Shown: positions 7,787-17,300 of the stretch, one piece after another
Position numbering within the stretch: the first letter of the stretch is position 1
How the letters are laid out: the number at the start of each line of letters is the position of its first letter
The notes under the pieces: model-generated
Databases searched by the model: none
The model's input: the letters and a program-made list of their open reading frames with translations, nothing else
What the model was told of the DNA's origin: nothing
NCBI GenBank assembly: GCA_946616365.1
Contig: CAMOIX010000001.1
Span: 1-64,000 of the forward strand
DNA from: AC2028 sp002373595
GTDB lineage: Bacteria; Bacillota; Clostridia; Lachnospirales; Lachnospiraceae
DNA: 64,000 nt
Direction of reading: 5' to 3'
Made by a program: the position numbers and the translations under genes

Positions 7787-8977
7787 ATGGCTAACGTATC
7801 CCAACTTGAAAATGCGATGCCCGTGGCACCTCTTAAGCTGATAGTTCTCCCCTCAATGGCTTCGATGGGAGACAGGATCAACAGGTATCTCGTGGAATTC
7901 CGCAAACAGATACATAACGATATGGTTAAGAACGATCCCGCGTTCCATGGATATCAGGAGCAGGATTACAGGCTTAAATATCAGATACCCAGATTCGGAA
8001 GCGGCGAGAGCAAGGCCAGACTTATCGAGTCATCCAGAGGTAAGGATATATTCATACTCGTAGATGTAATGAACCATTCGATCACCTATGAGATGAACGG
8101 ATATACCAATCATATGTCCCCCGATGATCATTTCCAGGATCTTAAAAGAGTGATCAGCGCTATCGGGGGTAAAGCCACCAGGATAAACGTCATAATGCCC
8201 TTCCTCTATGAAGGCAGACAGCACAGACGTAACGGAAGAGAGTCACTTGATGCGGCTTATGCACTCGAGGAGCTTAACAATATGGGTATCGACAATTTCA
8301 TCACTTTCGATGCTCATGATCCCAGAGTAGCCAATTCCATACCCATCGGCGGATTTGACAATTTCATGACTTCATATTCATTTATCAAGGCTCTGCTTAG
8401 AAATGAGAGCGATCTGCTCGTTGATGAGGATCACATGGTAGTCATTTCACCCGACGAGGGTGCTCTTGACCGTGCGATATATTTTGCAAACGTATGCGGT
8501 ATCAATACCGGCATGTTCTACAAGAGACGTGACTATACCAGGATAGTAAACGGTAAGAATCCGATCGTGGCTCACGAGTTCCTCGGAGACAGAGTGGACA
8601 GCAAGGATGTCGTTATCATCGATGATATGATCTCCTCAGGCGGAAGTATGATCGATACTGCACGCCAGTTAAAGGAAATGAATGCCAGACGAGTATTTAT
8701 CTGTACTTCGTTCGGACTTTTTACAGATGGCCTGGACAGCTTTGATGAGGCTTATGAGAAGGGATATTTTGACAAAGTGATCACTACCAATCTCACTTAT
8801 CTGCCTCCGGAGCTCTATGACAGACCTTACTTTATCGAGGCTGATATGAGTAAATTCATAGCTTCGATAGTTGATTTCATGAATCATGATTCGTCGATGG
8901 CCAATGTTCTCGACAATACCGAGAAGATGCACGCAATACTTGAAAGCTACAACGCGCGCGAGAATGTTGAGATCTGA
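7787..8977 (+). CDS. prs: Ribose-phosphate pyrophosphokinase, long form
   Basis: Makes PRPP from ribose 5-phosphate and ATP for nucleotide, His and Trp synthesis. The type I phosphoribosyltransferase PRPP loop is VVIIDDMISSGGSMID at about residues 275-290; the ribose-phosphate and metal region is FITFDAHDPRVANSIP. At 396 residues it exceeds the usual 310-320, with extra N-terminal sequence (VEFRKQIHNDMVKNDPAFHG). Such long, divergent Prs proteins occur in Clostridia, often beside a standard copy elsewhere. It has its own promoter and a clear AAAAAGGAG site. Whether it is the main PRPP synthetase cannot be judged from this window. Confidence 0.87.
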   Translation: MANVSQLENAMPVAPLKLIVLPSMASMGDRINRYLVEFRKQIHNDMVKNDPAFHGYQEQDYRLKYQIPRFGSGESKARLIESSRGKDIFILVDVMNHSITYEMNGYTNHMSPDDHFQDLKRVISAIGGKATRINVIMPFLYEGRQHRRNGRESLDAAYALEELNNMGIDNFITFDAHDPRVANSIPIGGFDNFMTSYSFIKALLRNESDLLVDEDHMVVISPDEGALDRAIYFANVCGINTGMFYKRRDYTRIVNGKNPIVAHEFLGDRVDSKDVVIIDDMISSGGSMIDTARQLKEMNARRVFICTSFGLFTDGLDSFDEAYEKGYFDKVITTNLTYLPPELYDRPYFIEADMSKFIASIVDFMNHDSSMANVLDNTEKMHAILESYNARENVEI

Positions 8978-10313
8978 TAAAGACAAAAAACATATAATCC
9001 GATCGGTGGTCAAGGGAAGTATCGCCGAAGAATTGGGCATCTGTTCGGGAGATGCCCTTATTTCTATTGACGGAAATCCTTTGGAAGACATCTTTGATTA
9101 TCAATATCTGACGCAAAGCGAAGTACTTACAGTCGTCATCGAGAAAGAGGACGGTGAGGAATGGGAATTTGATATCGAAAAGGACGAGGATGAGGACCTT
9201 GGCATAGTCTTTGAGAACGGCCTGATGGACAATTACAGATCCTGCAGGAATAAGTGTATTTTCTGCTTTATCGATCAGATGCCCAAAGGAATGAGACCTA
9301 CCCTCTATTTCAAGGACGACGATTCCAGGCTTAGCTTCCTGCAGGGCAATTATATTACTCTTACCAATATCTCCGGGAAAGATCTGGACCGTATCATCAA
9401 ATACAGGCTTTCTCCGATAAATATCTCCATTCATACGATGAATCCTGAGCTCAGATGCAAGATGCTGGGGAACAGATTTGCGGGGGATGCGCTTAAGAAT
9501 CTCGACAGGCTCTATGAAGCAGGCCTTACCATGAACGGCCAGATCGTGCTCTGTAAGGGGATAAATGACGGTGACGAGCTCGAGTTTTCCATCAAAGAGA
9601 TGATGAAATACGCTCCTGTGCTGGAGAGTGTATCAGTTGTTCCCGTAGGACTCACTAAGTACAGGGAAGGCCTCTGTCATTTGGAACCTTTTGAACCTGA
9701 TGATTCGAGAGCAGTTATAGCCCTTATTGAAAAGTATCAGAAAGAGTGCTATGAGAAGCACGGGATCCATTTCATACATGCCAGCGATGAGTGGTATATA
9801 AATGCCGGATATGAGGTGCCTGAAGAGGACAGATATGACGGTTATCTGCAGCTTGAGAACGGTGTCGGGATGGTCAGGATGCTCAAGAATGCCTTCTATG
9901 AGGCACTTAACGATCATTTAAGGATCCATGCCGATGACCTTTCATCGTCGTACAGGAAAAGGACTATAAGCCTTGCCACCGGTAAGCTGGCTTACGGCCT
10001 GTTAAGAGAACTCTCCGATGCCTGTGAAGGAAAGTTCGAGGGTCTTAAGATCAATGTCTTCTGCATAGAGAACCGTTTTTTCGGTGAGAGGATAACAGTT
10101 TCGGGTCTTATAACAGGTTCGGATCTCAGAGATCAGCTTAAGGGTAAGGAAATAGGCGAGGAACTCTTTATCCCAGTAAATATGCTCCGCGCGGGAGAGG
10201 ATGTTTTCCTTGATGATGTGACGCTCTCAGAGGTTATGGATTCTTTACAAGTACCCGTCAGTACGATAAAATTAAGCGGATGTGATCTTTTGGATAAATT
10301 ACTGGGAAATTAA
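8964..10313 (+). CDS. DUF512 radical SAM protein with PDZ-like domain
   Basis: A 449-residue protein of a family almost always found next to der. An N-terminal PDZ-like segment (SIAEELGICSGDALISIDG) is followed by a cysteine cluster C94-x3-C98-x2-C101 (SCRNKCIFCFIDQMPKGMRP) of radical SAM type, a TIM-barrel-like middle (LSPINISIHTMNPELRCKML) and the DUF512 C-terminal half, with the family's late segment TGKLAYGLLREL. The ATG at 8964 overlaps the end of prs by 14 bases; no clear ribosome binding site is seen, so translational coupling is likely and the exact start is uncertain. The reaction is not established for the family. Confidence 0.88.
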   Translation: MLRSDKDKKHIIRSVVKGSIAEELGICSGDALISIDGNPLEDIFDYQYLTQSEVLTVVIEKEDGEEWEFDIEKDEDEDLGIVFENGLMDNYRSCRNKCIFCFIDQMPKGMRPTLYFKDDDSRLSFLQGNYITLTNISGKDLDRIIKYRLSPINISIHTMNPELRCKMLGNRFAGDALKNLDRLYEAGLTMNGQIVLCKGINDGDELEFSIKEMMKYAPVLESVSVVPVGLTKYREGLCHLEPFEPDDSRAVIALIEKYQKECYEKHGIHFIHASDEWYINAGYEVPEEDRYDGYLQLENGVGMVRMLKNAFYEALNDHLRIHADDLSSSYRKRTISLATGKLAYGLLRELSDACEGKFEGLKINVFCIENRFFGERITVSGLITGSDLRDQLKGKEIGEELFIPVNMLRAGEDVFLDDVTLSEVMDSLQVPVSTIKLSGCDLLDKLLGN

Positions 10314-10330
10314 GGATCAAAGGTAGATAG

Positions 10331-11668
10331 ATGGTTAACGGCAAGCGAAAACAGATAGTAGCGGTAGTTGGACGCCCTAACGTGGGAAAGTCCACTCTTT
10401 TTAATGCGCTTGCGGGGGAGAGGATATCGATAGTTGAGGATACGCCCGGTATCACCAGGGACCGTATATATGCTGACGTAACATGGCAGAATTACAGCTT
10501 TACGCTTATCGATACGGGCGGAATAGAGCCCGAGAGCAAGGATATCCTTCTTTCTCAGATGCGTGAGCAGGCTCAGATCGCTATAGATACATCGGATGTA
10601 ATACTCTTTGTGACCGATGTCAGGAGCGGAATACAGGATGCGGATGCCGGCGTTGCCGATATGCTTCGCAGATCCGGCAAGAAAGTCATCCTTGTAGTCA
10701 ATAAAGTCGATAATTTCGCCAAGATGGAAGCGGATGTCTATGAGTTTTACAATCTTGGCATAGGAGAGCCCTTCCCCGTGTCCGCTATGGGGAAGCTTGG
10801 TTTCGGAGAACTGCTTGACGAGATCTGCGCAGATCTTACTCCGGGTGACCCGGATGAAGTTGAGGATACCAGACCTCACATTGCTATCATCGGAAAGCCC
10901 AATGTCGGCAAGTCTTCGATCATCAACAAGCTGATCGGCGAGGACAGACTGATCGTTTCTGATATAGCAGGTACCACCAGGGATGCTGTCGATGCCGATG
11001 TTAAATACAACGGAAAAGAATATGTATTTATCGATACTGCCGGCCTTCGCAGGAAGAATAAGATCAAAGAAGATCTCGAGCATTATATGATCCTTCGCAC
11101 AGTCAGTGCTGTAGAAAGAGCTGACATAGCGGTGCTTGTGATCGATGCTTCGGAAGGCGTAACCGAGCAGGATGCCAAGATAGCGGGTATTGCTCACGAC
11201 AGAGGCAAAGCAGTGATAATTGTCGTAAATAAATGGGATAAAGTCGAAAAAGATGACAAGACCATGAACAAATTTACGGCTGATATAAAGCAGATTCTTT
11301 CATTCATGACCTATGCCGAGATACTTTTCGTATCGGCGCAGACCGGTCAGAGACTGATCAAGCTTTATGATCTCATTGATGCAGTTCATGAGAGCCAGAC
11401 AAAACGCGTATCCACGGGTGCTCTCAACGAGATCATGACTGAGGCCGTAGCGATGCAGCAGCCTCCCAATGACAAGGGCAAGATACTCAGGCTCTATTAC
11501 ATCACCCAGGTGGCTATCGCACCTCCTACTTTTGTCATTTTTGTAAATGACAAAGAATTAATGCATTTTTCTTATACGAGATATATCGAGAATCAGATAA
11601 GACAGAGCTTCGGATTTAAGGGAACTCCTCTTAAATTCATTATCAGGGAGCGAAACGAGGAGAAGTGA
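10331..11668 (+). CDS. der: Tandem-domain ribosome GTPase Der (EngA)
   Basis: An essential GTPase for 50S maturation. It contains two G domains in a row: the first with GRPNVGKSTLFNAL (residue 11 on), DTGG and NKVD, the second with GKPNVGKSSIINKL (from about 188), DTAGLRR and NKWD, followed by the KH-like C-terminal domain (PPTFVIFVNDKELMHFSYTR). 445 residues is normal for the family. Its stop overlaps the plsY start as TGATG, so the two are coupled. Confidence 0.97.
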   Translation: MVNGKRKQIVAVVGRPNVGKSTLFNALAGERISIVEDTPGITRDRIYADVTWQNYSFTLIDTGGIEPESKDILLSQMREQAQIAIDTSDVILFVTDVRSGIQDADAGVADMLRRSGKKVILVVNKVDNFAKMEADVYEFYNLGIGEPFPVSAMGKLGFGELLDEICADLTPGDPDEVEDTRPHIAIIGKPNVGKSSIINKLIGEDRLIVSDIAGTTRDAVDADVKYNGKEYVFIDTAGLRRKNKIKEDLEHYMILRTVSAVERADIAVLVIDASEGVTEQDAKIAGIAHDRGKAVIIVVNKWDKVEKDDKTMNKFTADIKQILSFMTYAEILFVSAQTGQRLIKLYDLIDAVHESQTKRVSTGALNEIMTEAVAMQQPPNDKGKILRLYYITQVAIAPPTFVIFVNDKELMHFSYTRYIENQIRQSFGFKGTPLKFIIRERNEEK

Positions 11669-12393
11669 TGGTAAGACTTTACAGTTTTCTTATCGGATAT
11701 GCATTCGGTTTGTTTCAGACTGCTTTCATAGTCGGAAAGATAAACGGGATAGATATCAGGAAATACGGAAGCGGAAACTCCGGATCGACCAATGCACTGA
11801 GAGTCCTTGGAAGAAAAGCCGGACTTACTGTGTTTGCGGGAGATATGGCGAAGGGTATCATAGCCGCTGTCATAGTCAGGTTTCTCTTTGGGGAGACTTA
11901 CGGAAGTTTGCTGCATCTGCTCGTTATGTGGTGCGGAGTCGGATGCGTGCTTGCCCATGATTTTCCTTTCTATATGGGATTTAAAGGAGGAAAGGGCATA
12001 GCGGCTACAGGCGGAACGATCATAGCATTCAGTTTTTTACAGCCTGAGCTTCTCATCCTTCCGTTAGGGCTGTGCTATTTCTTTATTCCATTTTTTGTTA
12101 CTCATTATGTATCACTCGGATCGCTTATCCTTTATGCGGGATTCTTTATCCATATGCTCATATGCGGCCAGCTGGGACTCTTCGGAATGCCGCAGGCTGC
12201 CCTTTATGAGATGTATGGTATAACTTTTGCGCTGATGGTACTTGCTTACTGGCAGCACAGATCCAATATCGTAAGGCTTATCAAAGGAACCGAGAGGAAG
12301 ACTTTCCTCGGAAAGAAAAAACCTGAGATAGGCGGAGCAGAGGAGAATAAACTCGGCACTCCCGAAGATAGGAAGGAGGAGAACAATGGCTAA
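11668..12393 (+). CDS. plsY: Glycerol-3-phosphate acyltransferase PlsY
   Basis: Transfers the acyl group from acyl-phosphate to glycerol 3-phosphate, the first step of phospholipid synthesis, in the cytoplasmic membrane. Several membrane segments are seen; the conserved loop IRKYGSGNSGSTNALRVLG binds substrate, and KGGKGIAATGG and HRSNIVRLIKGTERK are the other family motifs. The ATG at 11668 overlaps the der stop and follows GAGGAG. A hydrophilic tail of about 35 residues (KKKPEIGGAEENKLGT) extends past the usual end. The gene overlaps gpsA by 8 bases; gpsA supplies its glycerol-3-phosphate substrate. Confidence 0.95.
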   Translation: MVRLYSFLIGYAFGLFQTAFIVGKINGIDIRKYGSGNSGSTNALRVLGRKAGLTVFAGDMAKGIIAAVIVRFLFGETYGSLLHLLVMWCGVGCVLAHDFPFYMGFKGGKGIAATGGTIIAFSFLQPELLILPLGLCYFFIPFFVTHYVSLGSLILYAGFFIHMLICGQLGLFGMPQAALYEMYGITFALMVLAYWQHRSNIVRLIKGTERKTFLGKKKPEIGGAEENKLGTPEDRKEENNG

Positions 12394-13390
12394 GATCACT
12401 ATACTCGGTGGCGGAACCTGGGGAATGGCGCTTGGCAATCTTCTTGCCGTAAAGGGAGAGGATGTGCTTGTATGGTCAGCAGTTCCTGCGGAGATCGAGA
12501 TGCTTGAGAGCACTCATGAGCACAAGATGCTTCCCGGTGTTAAGCTTAACGACTCCATCAGATATACCCTTGATGACAAAGAGGCTGTAAATGGCAGGGA
12601 TCTCCTTGTAATGGCCGTGGCCAGCTCATATACCAGAGTTACCGCAAAGAGGCTTTCTCCTCTGGTAGCGGAAGGACAGAAGATAATAGACGTGGCTAAG
12701 GGAATCGAGGAAGGCACACTCATGACCCTTTCCGAGATCATCAAAGAAGAGATACCTCAGGCCAATGTAGCTGTGCTTTCGGGCCCTACGCATGCCGAAG
12801 AGGTAGTTAAACTCATGCCTACGACCATTGTTGTTGCTGCGCATGATCAGGATACGGCTAAATATATTCAGGATATCTTTATGTATGATACGTTCAGAGT
12901 ATATACCAGCTCGGATGTAAGAGGCGTAGAGCTGGGCGGAGCACTTAAGAATGTCGTTGCTCTTGCAGCGGGTATTGCGGACGGACTCGGATACGGAGAT
13001 AATGCCAAAGCGGCGATCATCACCAGAGGTATTACCGAGATCGCGCGTCTCGGTGTTAAGATGGGATGCAAATTTGAGACATTCTGCGGACTCACCGGTA
13101 TAGGAGATCTGATCGTTACCTGTGCAAGTATGCATTCAAGAAACCGCCGTGCCGGAATCCTCATAGGCCAGGGGAAGACCATGCAGGAAGCAATGGATGA
13201 GGTAAAGATGGTCGTTGAGGGCGTATATTCGGCAAAGGCAGCCATGGAACTTTCGAGGAAATATGAGGTTTCCATGCCGATCATCGAGCAGGTCAACCTC
13301 GTTCTCTTTGAAAACAAAAACGCTGCACAGGCCGTTCTTGAGCTCATGCAGCGCGATAAGAAAGATGAAGTGACAAATACCGTTTGGTAA
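12386..13390 (+). CDS. gpsA: Glycerol-3-phosphate dehydrogenase [NAD(P)+]
   Basis: Reduces dihydroxyacetone phosphate to sn-glycerol 3-phosphate for lipid synthesis. The Rossmann motif is GGGTWGMALGNLL near residue 8; the catalytic Lys lies in GALKNVVALAAGIADGLGYG, and the substrate-binding region GLTGIGDLIVTCASMHSRNR follows. GPTHAEEV is also conserved. 334 residues is normal. It overlaps plsY, its partner step, and converges on metF with only 7 bases between the stops; no clear terminator is seen there. Confidence 0.97.
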   Translation: MAKITILGGGTWGMALGNLLAVKGEDVLVWSAVPAEIEMLESTHEHKMLPGVKLNDSIRYTLDDKEAVNGRDLLVMAVASSYTRVTAKRLSPLVAEGQKIIDVAKGIEEGTLMTLSEIIKEEIPQANVAVLSGPTHAEEVVKLMPTTIVVAAHDQDTAKYIQDIFMYDTFRVYTSSDVRGVELGGALKNVVALAAGIADGLGYGDNAKAAIITRGITEIARLGVKMGCKFETFCGLTGIGDLIVTCASMHSRNRRAGILIGQGKTMQEAMDEVKMVVEGVYSAKAAMELSRKYEVSMPIIEQVNLVLFENKNAAQAVLELMQRDKKDEVTNTVW

Positions 13391-13397
13391 GGGGCTT

Positions 13398-14276
13398 TTA
13401 ATTTATTCCGCCGACGATCTCAGCGGTCGTCTTGGGCTTGTTCATCGAGTAGATATGAATATGGTATACTCCGTTCTCGCGGAGGTCACGGATCTGCCGG
13501 ATCGCATAGTCGATACCGGCTTTTCTCATTTCATCGGCATTTTCACCGTATTTTGCGATGATATCGGCGAACTGTTTGGGGATGGAGGAACCGGAGAGCG
13601 CAACTATGGTACCGATCTGCCTGGGTGAAGTGATGGGCATGATACCGGCTGATACCGGAACAGTGATGCCTTTGCCTTCAGCTTTCTCCAAAAATGTATA
13701 GAAATAATCATTGTCAAAGAAAAGCTGGGAAATAAAATGCTCGGCGCCCAGATCCTGCTTCAGCTTAAGGTTTCTTAAGTCCGTCTCCATGCTGAATGCT
13801 TCATAGTGCTTCTCGGGATAGCATGCTGCCGCAAAATGAAGCCCGGTAGCGAGCTCACCGGCTTCTTCACTCCTGAAATATGCGATGAGATCGGAAGCGT
13901 GCTCAAATTCTCTTGAATCATAAGCTTCATCGGTCATATCCGCGGGTCTGTCGCCGCGAAGAGCCATGATATGGGTGACATTTTCCTTTTTGAGGGAAGA
14001 AACAGTCTCGGATATGCCGGCTTTCGATGCTCCTACAGTGGTAAGGTGAGATATTGCCGGTATGCCGAGCTTATTCTGTATATATGAGCAGATCTCTACG
14101 GTTTTACCTGCTCTGGAACCGCCTGCGCCGTATGTTACGCTTATATAATCGGGCTTGAGAGCGCACAGTTTATCGAGAACTTCGAAAGCGGAAGCAAACT
14201 CGTCGTCCTTTTTGGGTGGAAATACTTCAAATGAGAGAGTTTTCTCCTTGGAAAACACGGTTTTTTCGTCTGACAT
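13398..14276 (-). CDS. metF: Methylenetetrahydrofolate reductase
   Basis: Reduces 5,10-methylene-THF to 5-methyl-THF for methionine synthesis or one-carbon (acetogenic-type) metabolism, with FAD. The catalytic Glu is in SFEVFPPK near residue 20, and the flavin/folate region ALRGDRPADM and the substrate stretch FISQLFFDNDYFY are conserved, as is YGAGGS. An upstream in-frame ATG at 14339 would add 21 residues, but AAAGGAAGAT directly precedes the ATG at 14276. It is the only minus-strand gene in the window. No SAM or folate riboswitch fits in the short divergent gap. Confidence 0.93.
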   Translation of the reverse strand: MSDEKTVFSKEKTLSFEVFPPKKDDEFASAFEVLDKLCALKPDYISVTYGAGGSRAGKTVEICSYIQNKLGIPAISHLTTVGASKAGISETVSSLKKENVTHIMALRGDRPADMTDEAYDSREFEHASDLIAYFRSEEAGELATGLHFAAACYPEKHYEAFSMETDLRNLKLKQDLGAEHFISQLFFDNDYFYTFLEKAEGKGITVPVSAGIMPITSPRQIGTIVALSGSSIPKQFADIIAKYGENADEMRKAGIDYAIRQIRDLRENGVYHIHIYSMNKPKTTAEIVGGIN

Positions 14277-14367
14277 CTGATCTTCCTTTCCTTGACTAAA
14301 AATCGTTATTATCGTACCATATAAATGTTGTAAATTCAAATAATATTGGGCATTTGAAAGGCCTTAC
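14277..14367. promoter_or_regulatory. Divergent promoter region between metF and the sensor kinase
   Basis: AT-rich 91-base gap between two divergent genes. On the plus strand TTGACT (14292-14297) and TACCAT (14315-14320) are 17 bases apart, a moderate promoter for the kinase operon. On the minus strand several AT-rich candidate elements exist but none is clear. No further gene or repeat is seen. Confidence 0.45.
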
Positions 14368-17300
14368 ATGATAAACGGATCTTTGCGAAAATTCAAAAAG
14401 CTCCTCTGTGTTTTTATTTTATCTTTTTCCGTTCTTGCGGGGATAGTATGCCCTGCATTCACAGCTTATGCGATCACTCCCGATCAGACCGACTTCCTTG
14501 CGGAATACCAGTCCGTTATCTTCGGGGCAGATAAGGGTCTTCTTTCAGCGGAGACAAATGCTCTGACACAGACTTCGGACGGATATATATGGGCGGGTAC
14601 TTATTCCGGACTGTACAGATATGACGGTGTCAGGTTTGAGAAGATCGATTCCATTGAGAATGTCAGCAATGTCATGGCTCTGTTTGCGTTTGATGACAAG
14701 CTTTATATCGGGACCAATGACAGCGGTGTATGCATTTATAATATTTACAACGGAAGCGCTGAGTTCATCACCACAGAGGATGGTCTTCCTTCCGATTCAA
14801 TTCGCTGTATAACAAGGGATAATACAGGCAATATCTATATCGGAACAGTTTCCGGACTTGCATATCTGACTCAATCCGGAGAACTGATCTCTTCCGATGA
14901 ATTTAAATCTCTCGGAACTATAAGGTGCATAGGTGCAGATGATAAATATATCTCCGGCGTTACAAATGCAGGCGTGCTCTTTTTCATCGAAGGAGAATCC
15001 GTCAAAGACAAATTCGAATATGATGAAGCGGGAGTGTATTACGAGGCTGTAAGTCACGGAAACGGTGATGAATACCTTGTCGGAACCTCAGAGGATTATG
15101 CTCTGCGCGTTACTTATGACGGAGAACTTAAGATTCGCAGAAAGATCACAACCAACGGGCTTTCTTACTTTAACAGGATCATTTATGATGAGGCTTCGGG
15201 ATCATACTATTTCAGTGCCGAGAACGGACTCGGTATCATTTATGACGGTGGCACTGTCACGGATCTGTCCCGTGAGAAATTCGCAAGCTCCGTATCGGAC
15301 TGCTTTATAGATTATCAGAACAATATCTGGTTTGCTTCCAACAAACAGGGCATACTTGAGTATTCGCTCAATCCTTTTAAAGATCTTTTTGTCAAAGCAG
15401 GCTTTGAATCCGGAGTCGTTAACAGCGTGCTTGTGCTTGGAGATCTTGTATATATCGCAATGGATAACGGACTTAAGTGCCTTGATACATCGAGACTTAA
15501 GGCTGTTAACGAAGACTGGTTATCATATTTTGAGGGAGTGAGGATCAGGCATCTTTTCAGCGATTCTGATCGCAACCTCTGGATCAGCACGTACGGCAAG
15601 GACGGACTTATCAAAGTAACGCCTGAAGGAGAAGCCGAGGTGTTCCATGAGAGCATCGAAGGACAGGGTACTCTGGGCGGAAGATTCAGATACTGTACGC
15701 AGCTTTCTGACGGAACCATAGCCGCTGCGAGCAACATGGGCATCAACTTCATAAAGAACGACAAAGTGGTATCCACTCTCGGCGAGAGTGATGATATGAA
15801 AGTACCCCAGATACTTACTATGGTTGAAAGCGCCGGCGGTGAGCTTTATGCGGGATCCGACGGTGACGGTGTATATGTTATCAAGGACGGAAAGATCATT
15901 AGAAATATCGGAAAAGAGGATGGACTTACCACTCTGATCGTTCTGAGGATAGTTCCTTACGGAGACGGATTTTTCTATGTGACCAGCAATGCGCTTTTCT
16001 ATGACAACGGAGATGAAGTTGTTAAGCTTGATAAATTCCCGTACAGCAATAACTATGACATCTTCATAACCGAGAATGGCGAAGCCTGGGTCAGCTCCAG
16101 TGCGGGTATCTTTGTAGTGGATGCCGATGACCTGGTTTCAAACGGAGATTACAATTACACGCTTCTTGATTACTCAAGAGGATTCAACACATCCCTCACG
16201 GCAAATGCGTGGAATGATCTGCTGGGCGATGACGGAGATCTGCTCCTTTGCTGTACTGACGGAGTCAGACTGATCAGTACCAAAGAATACGATTCCTATA
16301 ATGAGGATTACTGCCTGAGAGTCAAAGCAGTCCTCTCCGACGATAATGAAGTATTACCACAGCTGGGTGTTTATAATATCCCTTCATCTGCAAGGCGTGT
16401 ACAGATAAAGACTGCAGTACTTAATTTCTCTCTTTCAAATCCTACAGTAAGAGTTTACCTCGAGGGAGCCAAGGATGCAGGTTTCACAGTAAGACAGGAT
16501 GAACTAAGGTCTCTTGAGTTTACAAATATGCCTTATGGCAGATATAAACTTCATATTCAGGTTCTTTCCGGAAACGAACAGACTATTGTCAAAGACGAGA
16601 CTTTTGAGATATTCAAAAAACCCAGACTTACCGAGCTTTTGATCGTAAGGATCGGACTTGTTCTTCTCGGAATATTCGTTGTTGCTGCCGGTGTGTACTA
16701 TATCGTTAAGATGACGATCATCAACAGACAATATGATCAGATTCGCGAAGCCAAGGAAGAGGCAGAGAGAGCTAACGGTGCGAAATCCAGGTTCCTCGCC
16801 AATATAAGCCATGAGATCCGCACACCCATCAATACGATAATGGGTATGGACGAGATGATCCTCAGAGAGGACAGGAGTCAGGAAACAGCTGAGTATTCCA
16901 AACAGGTACTCGGATATGCATCCCAGATAAAGAGAGCTTCCGAGAGCCTCCTCGGACTTATCAATGATATCCTCGATCTGTCAAAGATAGAGTCGGGCAA
17001 GATGAACCTGGTTGAACGTGACTACGATCCCGTGGAGCTTTTCCGCGGTATATGCGGCATGATAAGAGTAAGGAGCAATGAAAAGGATCTGGGCTTTAGC
17101 ACCGATATCGATCCGGAGCTTCCTGCCATGCTCTATGGAGACGACGGCAAGATCAAGCAGGTACTTCTCAACCTGCTTACTAATGCAGTCAAATATACCG
17201 AGAAGGGTTCTTTCAAACTGTCTGTCAAGATCCTTGATAAAGAGGGCGACAAGGTAAGGATCCGCTACAGCGTTAAGGATACGGGAATGGGTATCCGTCC

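Noticed and set aside
14277..14367. SAM riboswitch controlling metF
   Set aside because: The divergent gap is only 91 bases and shows no kink-turn or pseudoknot elements.
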